The notes: generated by a model not told the origin, from the letters alone. Positions 38,383 through 47,487 are shown, counted from the stretch's first letter. The stretch: DNA of 64,000 nucleotides from Actinokineospora xionganensis (GCF_014323725.1 NZ_JABVED010000001.1:602505-666504), one strand, 5' to 3'. Numbers and translations: made by a program.

Positions 38383-40299
38383 ATGTCCCCAAAAACCCGT
38401 GAAACGCCCGCACACCAACATCCCGTGGACGAAGTGCTCCCCGCGGGCAAGCTCGCCCTGTACGGCTTCCAGCACGTCCTCGCCTTCTACGCGGGCGCCG
38501 TCATCGTCCCGATCCTGCTCGCCAACGCGATCGGGCTGACCGACGAGCAGCTCATCCACCTCATCAACGCCGACCTGTTCACCTGCGGCATCGCCTCGAT
38601 CATCCAGTCCATCGGGTTCTGGAAGGTCGGGGTGCGGCTGCCGCTGCTCCAAGGCGTCACGTTCACCGCCGTATCCCCGATGATCGCCATCGGCATGGCC
38701 GCCGGGGGCGGCACCGAAGGCCTGGTGACGATCTACGGCTCGGTCATCGTCGCGGGCCTGTTCACCTTCTTCATCGCCCCGTACTTCAGCAAGCTCGTCC
38801 GGTTCTTCCCACCGGTCGTCACCGGCACCGTCATCTCGGTCATCGGCATCGCGCTGCTGCCCGTGGCCGCCAACGACGCCGCCGGCGGCAACAGCAGCGC
38901 CGCGGACTACGCGAGCCTGACGAACCTCGCCTACGCCGGCGGCACCCTGGCCATCATCCTGGTGATCTACCGGCTCTCCCGCGGGTTCTTCAGCACCGTG
39001 GCCGTCCTCATCGGACTCGTCTGCGGCACCCTGCTCGCCACCATTCTGGGCCACGCCCACTTCGACGCCGTCGCCGGCTCTGACTGGTTTGGCGTGACCA
39101 CCCCGTTCCACTTCGGGTGGCCCAAGTTCAGCATCACCGCGATCATCTCCATGATCGTCGTCATGCTGATCACCGCCGTGGAGACCACCGGCGACGTGTT
39201 CGCCACCGGTGAGATCGTCAAGAAGCGCATCACCCGCGACGACATCTCCCGCGCGCTGCGCGCCGACGGCCTGGCCACCACCCTCGGCGGTGTCCTGAAC
39301 TCGTTCCCGTACACCTGTTTCGCCGAGAACGTCGGCCTGGTCCGGCTGACCCGCATCAAGAGCCGCTACGTGATCGCCTCCGCCGGTGTGTTCATGATCC
39401 TGATCGGGCTCATCCCCAAGGCGGGCGCGATCGTGGCGGGCATCCCGCACCCGGTGCTCGGCGGCGCGGGCCTGGCCATGTTCGGCACGGTCGCCGTCGT
39501 CGGCTTCCAAACCCTCGGGCGCGTCGACTTCCACGACCAGCGCAACGTCATGGTCGTCGCGGTCAGCGTCGGGCTCGCCCTGATCCCGGTGGGTGTGCCG
39601 AAGTTCTTCAGCAACGTGCCCGACAGCCTGCAGATCATCGTGGGCAGCGGCATCACCCTCGGCAGCCTCTCGGCGATCTTCCTCAACCTGCTGTTCAACG
39701 TGTGGGGCGGCAAGAAGAAGACCGACGTGGTGTACCCGACGCCGGAGCCGGAGAAAGTCACTCTCGATGAGGTGAACCGGATGTCGCGCGAAGAGTTCAC
39801 CCGCCGGTTCTCGGTGCTGTTCCAGAACGGCCCGTGGATCGCCGAGGAAGCCTGGACCGGCCGCCCGTTCGACGGTGTCTACGCCATGCGCCACGCCTTC
39901 CACAGCGCCCTGTTCACCGCACCCGAGCCGGTCGCGCTGGAGCTGATCAAGTCCTACCCGGACCTCGCGGGCAAGGCGCTCATCGAACGGGTCCTGGGCC
40001 CGGAGTCACTGCGCGACCAGTGCGCGGCGGGCCTGGACCGGCTCACCTTCGAGGAATACGACCGTTTCCACGACCTCACCGAGGCCTACCACGAGAAGTT
40101 CGGGTTCCCGCTGGTCGTGTGCGTCCGCGAGAACACCAAGAAGACGATCTTCGCCGCCGCCGAGGCCCGGATGCAGAACTCGATCGGCCAGGAACGCGCC
40201 ACGGCGCTGGTGGAGATCGCCAAGATCGCCAACCTGCGGCTGCGCGACCTCGTCGAGCAACCCCAGCCCGCCGATTCGCTCGCCATCTCAGAGAAGTAG
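38383..40299 (+). CDS. NCS2 purine permease fused to C-terminal OHCU-decarboxylase-like domain
   Basis: 638 residues. Residues 1-455 form a 12-14-helix NCS2 (nucleobase-ascorbate) transporter with LYGFQHVLAFYAGAVIVPILL, QGVTFTAVSPMIAIG, TAVETTGDVFATGEIV and GGVLNSFPYTCFAENVGLV, matching urate/xanthine permeases. Residues 475-630 are an OHCU-decarboxylase fold (SREEFTRRFSVLFQNGPWIA; EAYHEKFGFPLVVCV). In that domain the catalytic His of H-P-D-L is Tyr (SYPDLAGK) and the catalytic Glu of E-Q is Asp (SLRDQCAAGL). The transporter probably imports urate or xanthine, and the tail may be inactive, altered or regulatory. RBS GAGGAG. Confidence 0.9.
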   Translation: MSPKTRETPAHQHPVDEVLPAGKLALYGFQHVLAFYAGAVIVPILLANAIGLTDEQLIHLINADLFTCGIASIIQSIGFWKVGVRLPLLQGVTFTAVSPMIAIGMAAGGGTEGLVTIYGSVIVAGLFTFFIAPYFSKLVRFFPPVVTGTVISVIGIALLPVAANDAAGGNSSAADYASLTNLAYAGGTLAIILVIYRLSRGFFSTVAVLIGLVCGTLLATILGHAHFDAVAGSDWFGVTTPFHFGWPKFSITAIISMIVVMLITAVETTGDVFATGEIVKKRITRDDISRALRADGLATTLGGVLNSFPYTCFAENVGLVRLTRIKSRYVIASAGVFMILIGLIPKAGAIVAGIPHPVLGGAGLAMFGTVAVVGFQTLGRVDFHDQRNVMVVAVSVGLALIPVGVPKFFSNVPDSLQIIVGSGITLGSLSAIFLNLLFNVWGGKKKTDVVYPTPEPEKVTLDEVNRMSREEFTRRFSVLFQNGPWIAEEAWTGRPFDGVYAMRHAFHSALFTAPEPVALELIKSYPDLAGKALIERVLGPESLRDQCAAGLDRLTFEEYDRFHDLTEAYHEKFGFPLVVCVRENTKKTIFAAAEARMQNSIGQERATALVEIAKIANLRLRDLVEQPQPADSLAISEK

Positions 40300-40309
40300 G
40301 GAAACTTTG

Positions 40310-40792
40310 ATGTCCGTGCAGCCCGACCTGAAGCCCTGGCTCGACCGGGCGGTCGCCCTCGCGACCGAGAACGTCGCCGACGGCGGCGGCCCGTTCGGCG
40401 CGGTGATCGTCCGCGACGGCAGCGAACTGATCTCCGTCGGCGTCAACCGGGTCACCCGCGATTTCGACCCCACCGCCCACGCGGAGGTGGTGGCGATCCG
40501 GGAGGCGTGCCGCAAGCTGTCGAGCTTCACCCTCGACGGCTGCGTCCTGGTGACCTCGTGCGAGCCGTGCCCGCTGTGCCTGGCCGCGGCCCTGTGGTCC
40601 CGCGTCGACCAGGTCGTCTACGCCGCCGACCGCTACGACGCCGCCGCGGCCGGGTTCGACGACCTGGCGTTCTACAAGCTGTTCGAGTCCCCCAGGGACA
40701 CGTGGACCGTGCCGGTCGCCCACCTGTCGGTCGAGGCGCACAACGCCCCGTTCGACGCCTGGACCAACAACCCCGCGCGAGTGGAGTACTGA
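40310..40792 (+). CDS. guaD: guanine deaminase (cytidine-deaminase fold)
   Basis: A 160-residue zinc deaminase. TAHAEVVAIREACRKL carries the zinc His and catalytic Glu, and TSCEPCPLCLAAALW carries the two zinc cysteines. The long C-terminal part (AAAGFDDLAFYKLFE...PVAHLSVEAHNAPFDAW) is typical of Bacillus-type guanine deaminase. It converts guanine to xanthine, feeding xanthine dehydrogenase. The gene starts 10 bp after the permease and ends just before the XdhC-like factor. Confidence 0.88.
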   Translation: MSVQPDLKPWLDRAVALATENVADGGGPFGAVIVRDGSELISVGVNRVTRDFDPTAHAEVVAIREACRKLSSFTLDGCVLVTSCEPCPLCLAAALWSRVDQVVYAADRYDAAAAGFDDLAFYKLFESPRDTWTVPVAHLSVEAHNAPFDAWTNNPARVEY

Positions 40793-40793
40793 C

Positions 40794-41933
40794 GTGCGCG
40801 ACGTCCTCGACCACCTCGGCCCCTGGTACCGCGAAGGTCAGCGGTTCGCGGTGGCCACCGTGATCGACACGTTCCGGTCCGCGCCCCGCCTGCCAGGGGC
40901 CGCCATGGCGGTCTCGGCGGGCGGGGAGGCGGTCGGCAGCGTGTCCGGCGGGTGCGTCGAGGGCGCCGTGTACGAGTTGGCCCGAGAGGTCATCGAGACG
41001 GGGAAGCCCGCGGTGGTCCGGTACGGGGTGGCCGACGACGACGTGTTCGCCGTCGGCCTGACCTGCGGCGGGATCATCGACATCCTGGTGCAGCCGGTCG
41101 ACGCCACCACGTTCGCCGAGTTCGAGGACGTGGCGGCGTCGATCGACACCAACCCGGTGGCGATCGCGACCGTCGTCAGCGCCGGATCGGACTTGGGCAA
41201 CCGGATCATCATCTGGCCGGACCGAGTCTCCGGTGGTCTCGGTGACGCGTCCTTGGACGCGGCGGTCATCGAGGACGCGGTGGCGATGCTGCAACAGGGC
41301 AGCACCTCCGTGCGCCACTACGGGCCGCGGGGCGAGCGGATGCGGGAGGACATCTCGGTGTTCGTGCAGTCGTTCGCCCCACCGGCCCGGATGGTGGTCT
41401 TCGGCGCCATCGACTTCGCCGCCGCGGTCGCCCGAATCGGCAAGTTCCTCGGCTATCACGTGACGGTGTGCGACGCCCGCCCGGTGTTCGCCACCCGGAA
41501 GCGGTTCCCCGACGCCGACGAGGTCGTGGTCGATTGGCCGCACCGGTACCTCGCGGACGCGATCTCCCGCGGGTTGATCGACGGGCGCACCGCCCTGTGC
41601 GTGCTCACCCACGATCCGAAATTCGATGTGCCACTGTTGGAACTCGCGCTGCGCACCGACGCCGGATACATCGGCGCCATGGGCTCGCGGCGAACCCACG
41701 CCGACCGAATGGCGCGCCTGACCGAGTTGGGTCTCACCCCGGCCGAGTTGGGCCGGTTGTCATCGCCGATCGGGTTGGATCTCGGCGCCCGCACCCCCGA
41801 GGAGACCGCGGTGTCGATCGCCGCGGAGATCATCGCCGCCCGGTGGGGTGCGGGCGGGCGGCCGCTGTCGAGAACCACCGGCCGCATCCACGGGGAATCG
41901 CTGGACCACCTGCGTGAGCTGACAGCCCGGTGA
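40794..41933 (+). CDS. XdhC/CoxF-family molybdoenzyme maturation factor
   Basis: 379 residues from GTG. The N-terminal XdhC_CoxI domain has GSVSGGCVEGAVYELA and LTCGGIIDILVQP. The C-terminal Rossmann domain has FGAIDFAAAVARIGKFLGYHVTVCDARPVFATRKRFPDADEVV and LTHDPKFDVPLLELAL with GAMGSRRTHADR. Such proteins insert the sulfurated molybdenum cofactor into xanthine dehydrogenase. It ends the purine operon. Confidence 0.9.
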   Translation: MRDVLDHLGPWYREGQRFAVATVIDTFRSAPRLPGAAMAVSAGGEAVGSVSGGCVEGAVYELAREVIETGKPAVVRYGVADDDVFAVGLTCGGIIDILVQPVDATTFAEFEDVAASIDTNPVAIATVVSAGSDLGNRIIIWPDRVSGGLGDASLDAAVIEDAVAMLQQGSTSVRHYGPRGERMREDISVFVQSFAPPARMVVFGAIDFAAAVARIGKFLGYHVTVCDARPVFATRKRFPDADEVVVDWPHRYLADAISRGLIDGRTALCVLTHDPKFDVPLLELALRTDAGYIGAMGSRRTHADRMARLTELGLTPAELGRLSSPIGLDLGARTPEETAVSIAAEIIAARWGAGGRPLSRTTGRIHGESLDHLRELTAR

Positions 41934-41939
41934 GCCCCT

Positions 41940-41958
41940 CTGCCGGCGGGCTCGGCAG
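41940..41958 (+). terminator. small hairpin after the purine operon
   Basis: CTGCCG and CGGCAG form a 6-bp stem with a 7-nt loop, 7 bp after the last stop of the operon. No U-tract follows. Confidence 0.3.
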
Positions 41959-42112
41959 GTGCGGCGGGGCCGTCGATCGCGGCGGAGTTCAGTTGACTGC
42001 ACCAAACGCCGTTGATCAGGACAGCGGGAGTTCACAAAACACCGATCCCCGGCCGCACCGACGATGGTAGATATAGGTACTGGTTTCGAGCGTGCGGAGG
42101 GGCGGTCGCGAC

Positions 42113-42490
42113 GTGGGGGTCGATGTGACGGTGGTGCCGGGAACGAGCAGGTTCGACCCGGATGACCCCGGCTGGCGAGATCAGGTCGCGACGCTGTACA
42201 CCGCGCTTCGCGAGGAGGTCACGACACCGTCGGTGCGCCACGAGGTGATGCCGAACGCCAAGGGCACACTGGACACCGTGGTCATCGCGCTGGGCTCGTC
42301 CGGGGCGCTGACCGCGGCCGTGGCGTGCTTCCGGTCCTGGCTGGCCAGGGACAAGACCAGGACCGTCACCATCACCTGGACCGACGACTCCGGCAAGGAG
42401 CAGCGCATCACGCTGACCGGCGAGAACATCGACCGGGCGTCGCTGCAAGCACTCGCCAACGCCGTGAGCGGCCGGTTCGGGAGCAGGTGA
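42113..42490 (+). CDS. effector-associated constant component EACC1-like protein
   Basis: 125 residues from GTG 42113, which is 7 nt after GGAGGGGCGG; GTG 42092 is an alternative. The pattern VATLYTALREEVTTPSV...GTLDTVVIALGSSGALTAAVACFRSWLA, continuing RTVTITWTDDSG and a C-terminal NIDRASLQALANAV, matches the EACC1 family. It has one short hydrophobic helix (TVVIALGSSGALTAAVACF) and a compact beta tail. EACC1 proteins are predicted constant partners of variable effectors in actinobacterial conflict systems. Its stop overlaps the caspase-like gene's start (TGATG), so the two are co-expressed. Confidence 0.75.
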   Translation: MGVDVTVVPGTSRFDPDDPGWRDQVATLYTALREEVTTPSVRHEVMPNAKGTLDTVVIALGSSGALTAAVACFRSWLARDKTRTVTITWTDDSGKEQRITLTGENIDRASLQALANAVSGRFGSR

Positions 42491-44556
42491 TGCCGCGTTA
42501 CCGAGCACTGCTGATCGGCAACGCGGACTTCCCCGAAGACCCCCACGAACTCCGCACCCTGAACGGTCCGCTGACCGACATCAGGACACTCGCCGAGGTG
42601 CTGACCGACGACGAGATAGGCCTGTTCGACAGGGACGACGTCCAGAAACTCGCCAACCGTGAGGTCCAGCCGCTGCGGGAGCAACTCGACGAGTTCCTCA
42701 CCACCGCGCACCGCGACGACGTGCTGCTGCTCTATTACAGCGGCCACGGCAGGCTCGACCTCGACAACCGGCTCCACCTGTGCGCGAAGGACACCAGGAC
42801 TGCCAAACTGCACTCGACGGCGCTCCCGGCCGACGACGTCAACAAGCTGATCACCAGGTGTGCGGCAACGAGCGTCATCGTCGTGCTGGACTGCTGCAAC
42901 AGCGGTGCGTTCAAGGGCGCGGACATCTTCCGGACCATCACCACGAAACAGCACCCGAGGGCGGCCCGCCGCCTCGTCGAGGCGATCGACGTCCTCAGGG
43001 GCACGCCGAACAGAGCAGGCACGAGTGGCCGGGGCAGGTATGTGCTCGCCAGCAGCAGATCCACCCAGCTCGCGCTGGACACCACCAGGAAGGGCGAGCT
43101 CAGCCCGTTCACCGCGCAACTCGTGCGTGGCCTGCGCGAGGCCGACGCCGACGGGTACGTGACCGTGACCGACCTCTACCGGCAGGTGCACCGGTGGCTC
43201 ACCGAGGCCAGCGGACCGACCCCGCAGCTGCGGTTCTCCGGTGAGGGCGATGTGATCATCGCTCGCGGGGCGAGCCTGCCACGTCCCGAGCCACCACCGC
43301 CGACTCCGCGGCAGACGGAGCCGGTGCCGAGCACGACCTGGGTGGCGCACCGGGCACGCACCGGCGGCGTCGACCGCATCCTGGAGGTCACCGACGGCAC
43401 CCGGCGACATACCATCGAATACCGGTCCCTCCCAGCGCAGCGGGCCGAAGTACTGGTCGACGGGCGTTCGATCCACAAGGGCTCCAACCAGTTCGAGCTG
43501 ACCTGCCTGCTCGGCGACACCGAAGCGTGCCTCGGGGTCACCGAATCCGACTTCCGGCTGACCATCGACGACCGGCGGATCTACGCCCAGCGCAGCGCGG
43601 CCCACGGCTCACCCGACCGGCGGGAGGAACTGGCCGCCGCGATCCGCGCGACGCTGCTCGCCGACGACGTCGAGTGGAAAGGGATCCGGCTCGGCGTCGT
43701 GCCGGATATCAAGGTGCGGGACTTCAACTCGGTGCGGCCGGTGACCAGCCGGTCGAGTCGCGTGCTCTCCTGCGGCCCGGTCATCGCGGTCGCCACGGTC
43801 AAGAGCACCCAGGATCGGGTCTGGTTCACCGACCGCGCCGTGCACCTGCGCGGCAAGTCATACGTGGTCGTGCCCTACGAGGAGCTCGCGGAGGCAACGG
43901 TCTCCAGCCGCGGAGACTCATTGGAAGTCGGGGACAAGAAGGTCGACTTCTCCTACTTGACCAACTTGGACGCGATAGCCGGGCTGGTCAACGAAGTCAA
44001 GAAAACGGTGGTGTACCAGGACACCGGTTTCGGCGAGCCGCCCCCGGTCAACAGGCACAGCGGCTTCTCCGAAGACCACGAAGGCGACTGGTACAGCTCT
44101 GTCGCCATGGTGATATCGGGCTTCGTCGCATTTCAGGGCCTTCATGGTCTTGGCAAGGAAGACTTCGAAGGGGGGATATTGCGCCTCGGCCTCGGCTTGA
44201 TCGGGCTCGTCATCATGTTTCCGTTCTTCGCGGTCGGTCCACTCGCGACGGCCTGCGGGATCAGGCCGGGCCTCGGCCGGGCCATGATCCTCACCGCCGT
44301 CTACACGTTGGGCTTCAGTGCCTGCCAAACCTGGATTCCCGTCTTCTCCCAGACCGCGGAGGACGACCCGTTGCCCTTGACCGGGTGGACCGTCCGGATC
44401 GGTGACTCGCTGGCACTCGCCATCGGCGGCGTGGACACCGGGCCACTCGGGCAGCAACCACGGGTATGGGGCGCGCTGCTCCTCGCCGCAGTAGCCTACG
44501 TCGCGGTCGTCCCAGCTGCACTGATCCGGCACCGACAGCGGTATCAACCGGTCTAA
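42490..44556 (+). CDS. caspase-like (C14) protease with PH-like region and C-terminal membrane helices
   Basis: 688 residues. The peptidase domain (1-260) has LLYYSGHGRLD with catalytic His86 and VVLDCCNSGAF with catalytic Cys136, plus the usual RYVLASSRSTQLA block. A proline-rich linker (265-282) follows. Two beta-rich regions come next: about 285-400, and 425-505 (IAVATVKSTQDRVWFTDRAVHL... LDAIAGLVNEVKK), the latter resembling a bacterial PH-like domain. Residues 536-554, 564-587, 596-616 and 659-678 are probable membrane helices. With EACC1 upstream this is a predicted conflict or regulated-cell-death module acting at the membrane. Substrate and trigger are unknown. Confidence 0.8.
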   Translation: MPRYRALLIGNADFPEDPHELRTLNGPLTDIRTLAEVLTDDEIGLFDRDDVQKLANREVQPLREQLDEFLTTAHRDDVLLLYYSGHGRLDLDNRLHLCAKDTRTAKLHSTALPADDVNKLITRCAATSVIVVLDCCNSGAFKGADIFRTITTKQHPRAARRLVEAIDVLRGTPNRAGTSGRGRYVLASSRSTQLALDTTRKGELSPFTAQLVRGLREADADGYVTVTDLYRQVHRWLTEASGPTPQLRFSGEGDVIIARGASLPRPEPPPPTPRQTEPVPSTTWVAHRARTGGVDRILEVTDGTRRHTIEYRSLPAQRAEVLVDGRSIHKGSNQFELTCLLGDTEACLGVTESDFRLTIDDRRIYAQRSAAHGSPDRREELAAAIRATLLADDVEWKGIRLGVVPDIKVRDFNSVRPVTSRSSRVLSCGPVIAVATVKSTQDRVWFTDRAVHLRGKSYVVVPYEELAEATVSSRGDSLEVGDKKVDFSYLTNLDAIAGLVNEVKKTVVYQDTGFGEPPPVNRHSGFSEDHEGDWYSSVAMVISGFVAFQGLHGLGKEDFEGGILRLGLGLIGLVIMFPFFAVGPLATACGIRPGLGRAMILTAVYTLGFSACQTWIPVFSQTAEDDPLPLTGWTVRIGDSLALAIGGVDTGPLGQQPRVWGALLLAAVAYVAVVPAALIRHRQRYQPV

Positions 44557-44574
44557 CAGGCCGGTGACCAGCGG

Positions 44575-45138
44575 TTACGGTCGCCGCCCGAACCCCGCCA
44601 GCAGCAGCGTCTGCTGATCGGCGTCGGCGGGGACCTCCGGCCGCGCCCCCACCGCACCCGCCTCCCGGTAGCCGTCCTCGTTCTTCGCGAACCACTGCGC
44701 GCAGGCCGCGACCAGGTCGGGGTCGAGGCGGTCGTCGGCGCCGATCGCCCGGGCCAGGTCCCAGCCGTGGATGAGGTGGTCGGCGAACAGTTGCCACGCG
44801 TACTCCTCGCCCGGCACGTCCCCGAACGACAAGTGCACGGTCCGGCCCAACGCGCCGTCCGCGCTGACGGCGTCGACAGCTGATTCTGCGGCGTCGGTGT
44901 AGGCCGCGACCGGGTCGGAGCCGAGCACGTCACCGTCGAACCGGTCGCCGACCTCCCCGATCGTGGCGCCCGCCATCAGCGGGCCGGTCCACAGATCCTC
45001 ACCGGTGACGTGGTTGACCAGCCCACGCACATCCCAGTCCGCGCACGGGGTCGGGGCGGTCCACTGGTCGTGGCGGACCGCGCGCAGGTGCTCACCGAAG
45101 CGTTCGCAGGAACGACGGTGCAGTTCAGCGAGGTTCAT
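44575..45138 (-). CDS. mycothiol-dependent maleylpyruvate isomerase-family (DinB-like) protein
   Basis: 187 residues. The pattern WTAPTPCADWDVRGLVNHVTGED (first metal His), then QLFADHLIHGWDLARAIG (further metal His), and the C-terminal WFAKNEDGYR fit the TIGR03086-type DinB/MDMPI family. These proteins are predicted to be mycothiol-dependent metal enzymes. The gene is 12 bp downstream of the PNPOx-like gene, probably co-transcribed, and converges on the caspase-like gene. Exact reaction unknown. Confidence 0.8.
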   Translation of the reverse strand: MNLAELHRRSCERFGEHLRAVRHDQWTAPTPCADWDVRGLVNHVTGEDLWTGPLMAGATIGEVGDRFDGDVLGSDPVAAYTDAAESAVDAVSADGALGRTVHLSFGDVPGEEYAWQLFADHLIHGWDLARAIGADDRLDPDLVAACAQWFAKNEDGYREAGAVGARPEVPADADQQTLLLAGFGRRP

Positions 45139-45150
45139 GGTGTTCTCCGC

Positions 45151-45789
45151 TCAGCGCCAGCGCACGGGCCGGTCGCCCGGGTCGTTGGCCGGGTCGTGCG
45201 CCGGCAGCGCGTCGCACGCCCAGTCGGCGCGCTTCCACGACGGCACCGGGGGCACCTGCCGGTGCCGGGGCACGAACGTGGACCGCTCGACGAGGGCGTA
45301 GTGATGGACATAGCGGCCGCAGTTGGGGAACACCCGGGTGACCTGGATCCGCATGACCAGCAGCGCGCCGGGCCACGTCCCGAGCAGCGGGTCGTCCGCC
45401 GCGACGGTGGCCGTGCCCTCGACCCGCGTGCGACCGCCGTCCTCGAAGTCGATGAAGAGCAGCCCGACCGGCGAGCCCGCGGCCACGTTGCCGAGCGAGA
45501 GGAACATGCCGTTGCCGTCGTAGCACGGCATCGCGAGGGTGCACTCGTCCACGACCCGGACGAAACCGGGGTCACCACCCTTGTACGAGCACGTCGGCTG
45601 CCCGTCGGGGCCCACGGTGGCGAGGAAAACCATGTCCCGCGCATCGATGAACGCCATGTCATCGGCGGTGAGCGCGTGGTGGACGAGGCGTTCGCTGATC
45701 CGGTCGGCTATGCGGCGGGTGTCGAACCGGTCCTGCAGCTCCCGCTGCCCGGGGTGGTAGTCGATCCCGGTAGTCGCGTCGGCTCCCAT
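45151..45789 (-). CDS. pyridoxamine 5'-phosphate oxidase-family flavoprotein
   Basis: A 212-residue split-barrel protein. MVFLATVGPDGQPTCSYKGGDPGFVRVV is the usual FMN-binding start, then MFLSLGNVAAGSPVGLLFIDFEDGGRTRVEGTA, and FPNCGRYVHHY near residue 160. These motifs place it among PNPOx-like reductases rather than true PdxH. ATG 45789 has AAGGGAG upstream. Flavin or F420 use and substrate cannot be decided from the sequence. Confidence 0.75.
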   Translation of the reverse strand: MGADATTGIDYHPGQRELQDRFDTRRIADRISERLVHHALTADDMAFIDARDMVFLATVGPDGQPTCSYKGGDPGFVRVVDECTLAMPCYDGNGMFLSLGNVAAGSPVGLLFIDFEDGGRTRVEGTATVAADDPLLGTWPGALLVMRIQVTRVFPNCGRYVHHYALVERSTFVPRHRQVPPVPSWKRADWACDALPAHDPANDPGDRPVRWR

Positions 45790-45873
45790 GGGCCCGCTCC
45801 CTTATCGCGTCCCCCTGCCAGGGCGGACACTACGCGCCTGACAGGGCGCCGGACAGGGCCGACACAACACCTG

Positions 45874-47487
45874 TCAGTCGGTGCTGGCGACCAACGGCTC
45901 CAACTGGATCTCCGGGTTGAGCCTACGCATGACGCCCATGGCCGTGGCGTCGATGAACAACGCCAGATCCACCCCGTCGGTGCGGGTCAGCACCTCGCTG
46001 CGGGTGCCGCCGTCCACAATCGACCGCTGCTTCGGATCCGCCAACCGCCGCACCACGCTGTAAGGCAACGGCTCAAGCCGAACCGGCGACTTGAACTCGG
46101 CGTCCATCCGGTGGGTGGCGACCTCGAACTGCATCGGCCCCACCGCGGCGAACACCGGCGCCCCGTCACCGCGCCGCAGCGACCGCAGGATCTGGATCAC
46201 GCCCTCGGACTCCAGCTGGTCCACACCCTTGCGGAACTGCTTCGCCCGACTCAGATCCGCCGGCCGCGCCACAGCGAAGTGCGCCGGGGCGAAGCTCGGC
46301 AGACCGGGGTATCGAACGGCGGGCTTGTCCGCGTACAGGGTGTCCCCCACCCGCAGCGAAGTCGCGTTGACAAGGCCGATCACATCGCCCGGGAACGCGC
46401 TGTCCAAAGTGGTGCGCTCGCGACCGAACACCTGCTGCACGTACTTCGTGGCGAACGGCTTGCCGGTCGTGGCATTGGTGACGACCATCCCCCGCTCGAA
46501 CATCCCCGAACACACCCGCGCGAACGCGACCTGGTCGCGGTGCGACGGGTCCATGCCGGTCTGCACCTTGAACACGAACGCCGAGAACGGCGCGTCGAGT
46601 GGCCGGGGCCGGTCTTTCACGTCAAGTCGAGGGGTGGGCCGGGGCGCGAGTTCGACCAGCAGGTCCAGCAGGTGCCGCACCCCGAAGTTCAGCACCGCGG
46701 ACCCGAACAGCACCGGCGTCGCCGAGGCCTCAAGGAACCGGTCGAGGTCGAACTCGCCGCCGGTCTCGGCCAGCAGGTCGGCCTCCTCGACCGCGCGAGT
46801 CCACTCCCCGCCTTCGGCCTCCTCGGCGGCGGCCGGATCGAGACGCTCCTCCCCCGCCGCGGTCGCCCCACCCGCGGTGCGGGCGTAGCGGATGAAGTTG
46901 CCGTCGCGGCGGTCCACGACACCGCGAAAGTGCCCAGCGTCGCCGACGGGCCAGGTCAGCGGCATCGGCTGCAACCCGATCCGCTCCACCAACTCGTCGC
47001 ACAGGCGCAGGGCATCCATGCCGGGGCGGTCCCACTTGTTGATGAACGTGATGACCGGGATGCCCCGGTGGCGACACACGTCGAACAGCTTGAGCGTCTG
47101 CGGCTCCAGGCCCTTCGCGGCGTCGAGCAGCATGACCGCGCAGTCCACGGCGGACAGCACCCGGTAGGTGTCCTCGGAGAAGTCCGCGTGACCGGGGGTG
47201 TCGAGCAGGTTGATGACCGCGTCGCCATAAGAGAACTGCAGGGCCGCCGACGTGATGGAGATCCCTCGGGACCGTTCCATCTCCATCCAGTCCGACACCA
47301 CACCGCGCCGACCGGACTTGCCGTGGACCGCGCCCGCCTCCGAAATGACCTTGGCGTGCAGCGCCAGGGCCTCGGTCAGCGTCGACTTGCCCGCGTCGGG
47401 GTGGCTGATCACCGCGAACGTGCGGCGGCGGCCCGCTTCCCACACCACATCCGAGGTCGAGGCGGTCACCGGACTGGCGGCGGTCAT
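45874..47487 (-). CDS. prfC: peptide chain release factor 3
   Basis: 537 residues from ATG 47487 (GGGGA upstream). It is a translational GTPase with G1 SHPDAGKST, G2 RGISIT, G3 DTPGHADF and G4 NKWD, then the RF3-specific WPVGDAGHFRGVVDRRDGNF and the C-terminal RF3 domain ending in MGVMRRLNPEIQLEPL. It recycles RF1/RF2 from the ribosome after termination. Normal length; a housekeeping gene. Confidence 0.96.
   Translation of the reverse strand: MTAASPVTASTSDVVWEAGRRRTFAVISHPDAGKSTLTEALALHAKVISEAGAVHGKSGRRGVVSDWMEMERSRGISITSAALQFSYGDAVINLLDTPGHADFSEDTYRVLSAVDCAVMLLDAAKGLEPQTLKLFDVCRHRGIPVITFINKWDRPGMDALRLCDELVERIGLQPMPLTWPVGDAGHFRGVVDRRDGNFIRYARTAGGATAAGEERLDPAAAEEAEGGEWTRAVEEADLLAETGGEFDLDRFLEASATPVLFGSAVLNFGVRHLLDLLVELAPRPTPRLDVKDRPRPLDAPFSAFVFKVQTGMDPSHRDQVAFARVCSGMFERGMVVTNATTGKPFATKYVQQVFGRERTTLDSAFPGDVIGLVNATSLRVGDTLYADKPAVRYPGLPSFAPAHFAVARPADLSRAKQFRKGVDQLESEGVIQILRSLRRGDGAPVFAAVGPMQFEVATHRMDAEFKSPVRLEPLPYSVVRRLADPKQRSIVDGGTRSEVLTRTDGVDLALFIDATAMGVMRRLNPEIQLEPLVASTD

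Noticed and set aside
36021-38450. 809-codon minus-strand frame opposite xdhA
   Set aside because: Antisense shadow with Asp/His/Val bias and no motif; xdhA on the plus strand is intact.
40077-40741. Minus-strand frame with possible deaminase-like length
   Set aside because: Shadow of the permease tail and guanine deaminase genes; no zinc motif on that strand.
45838-45877. CTGACAGG/CCTGTCAG inverted repeat at the prfC stop
   Set aside because: The arms are 24 nt apart and one includes the stop codon region; too weak to call a terminator or operator.
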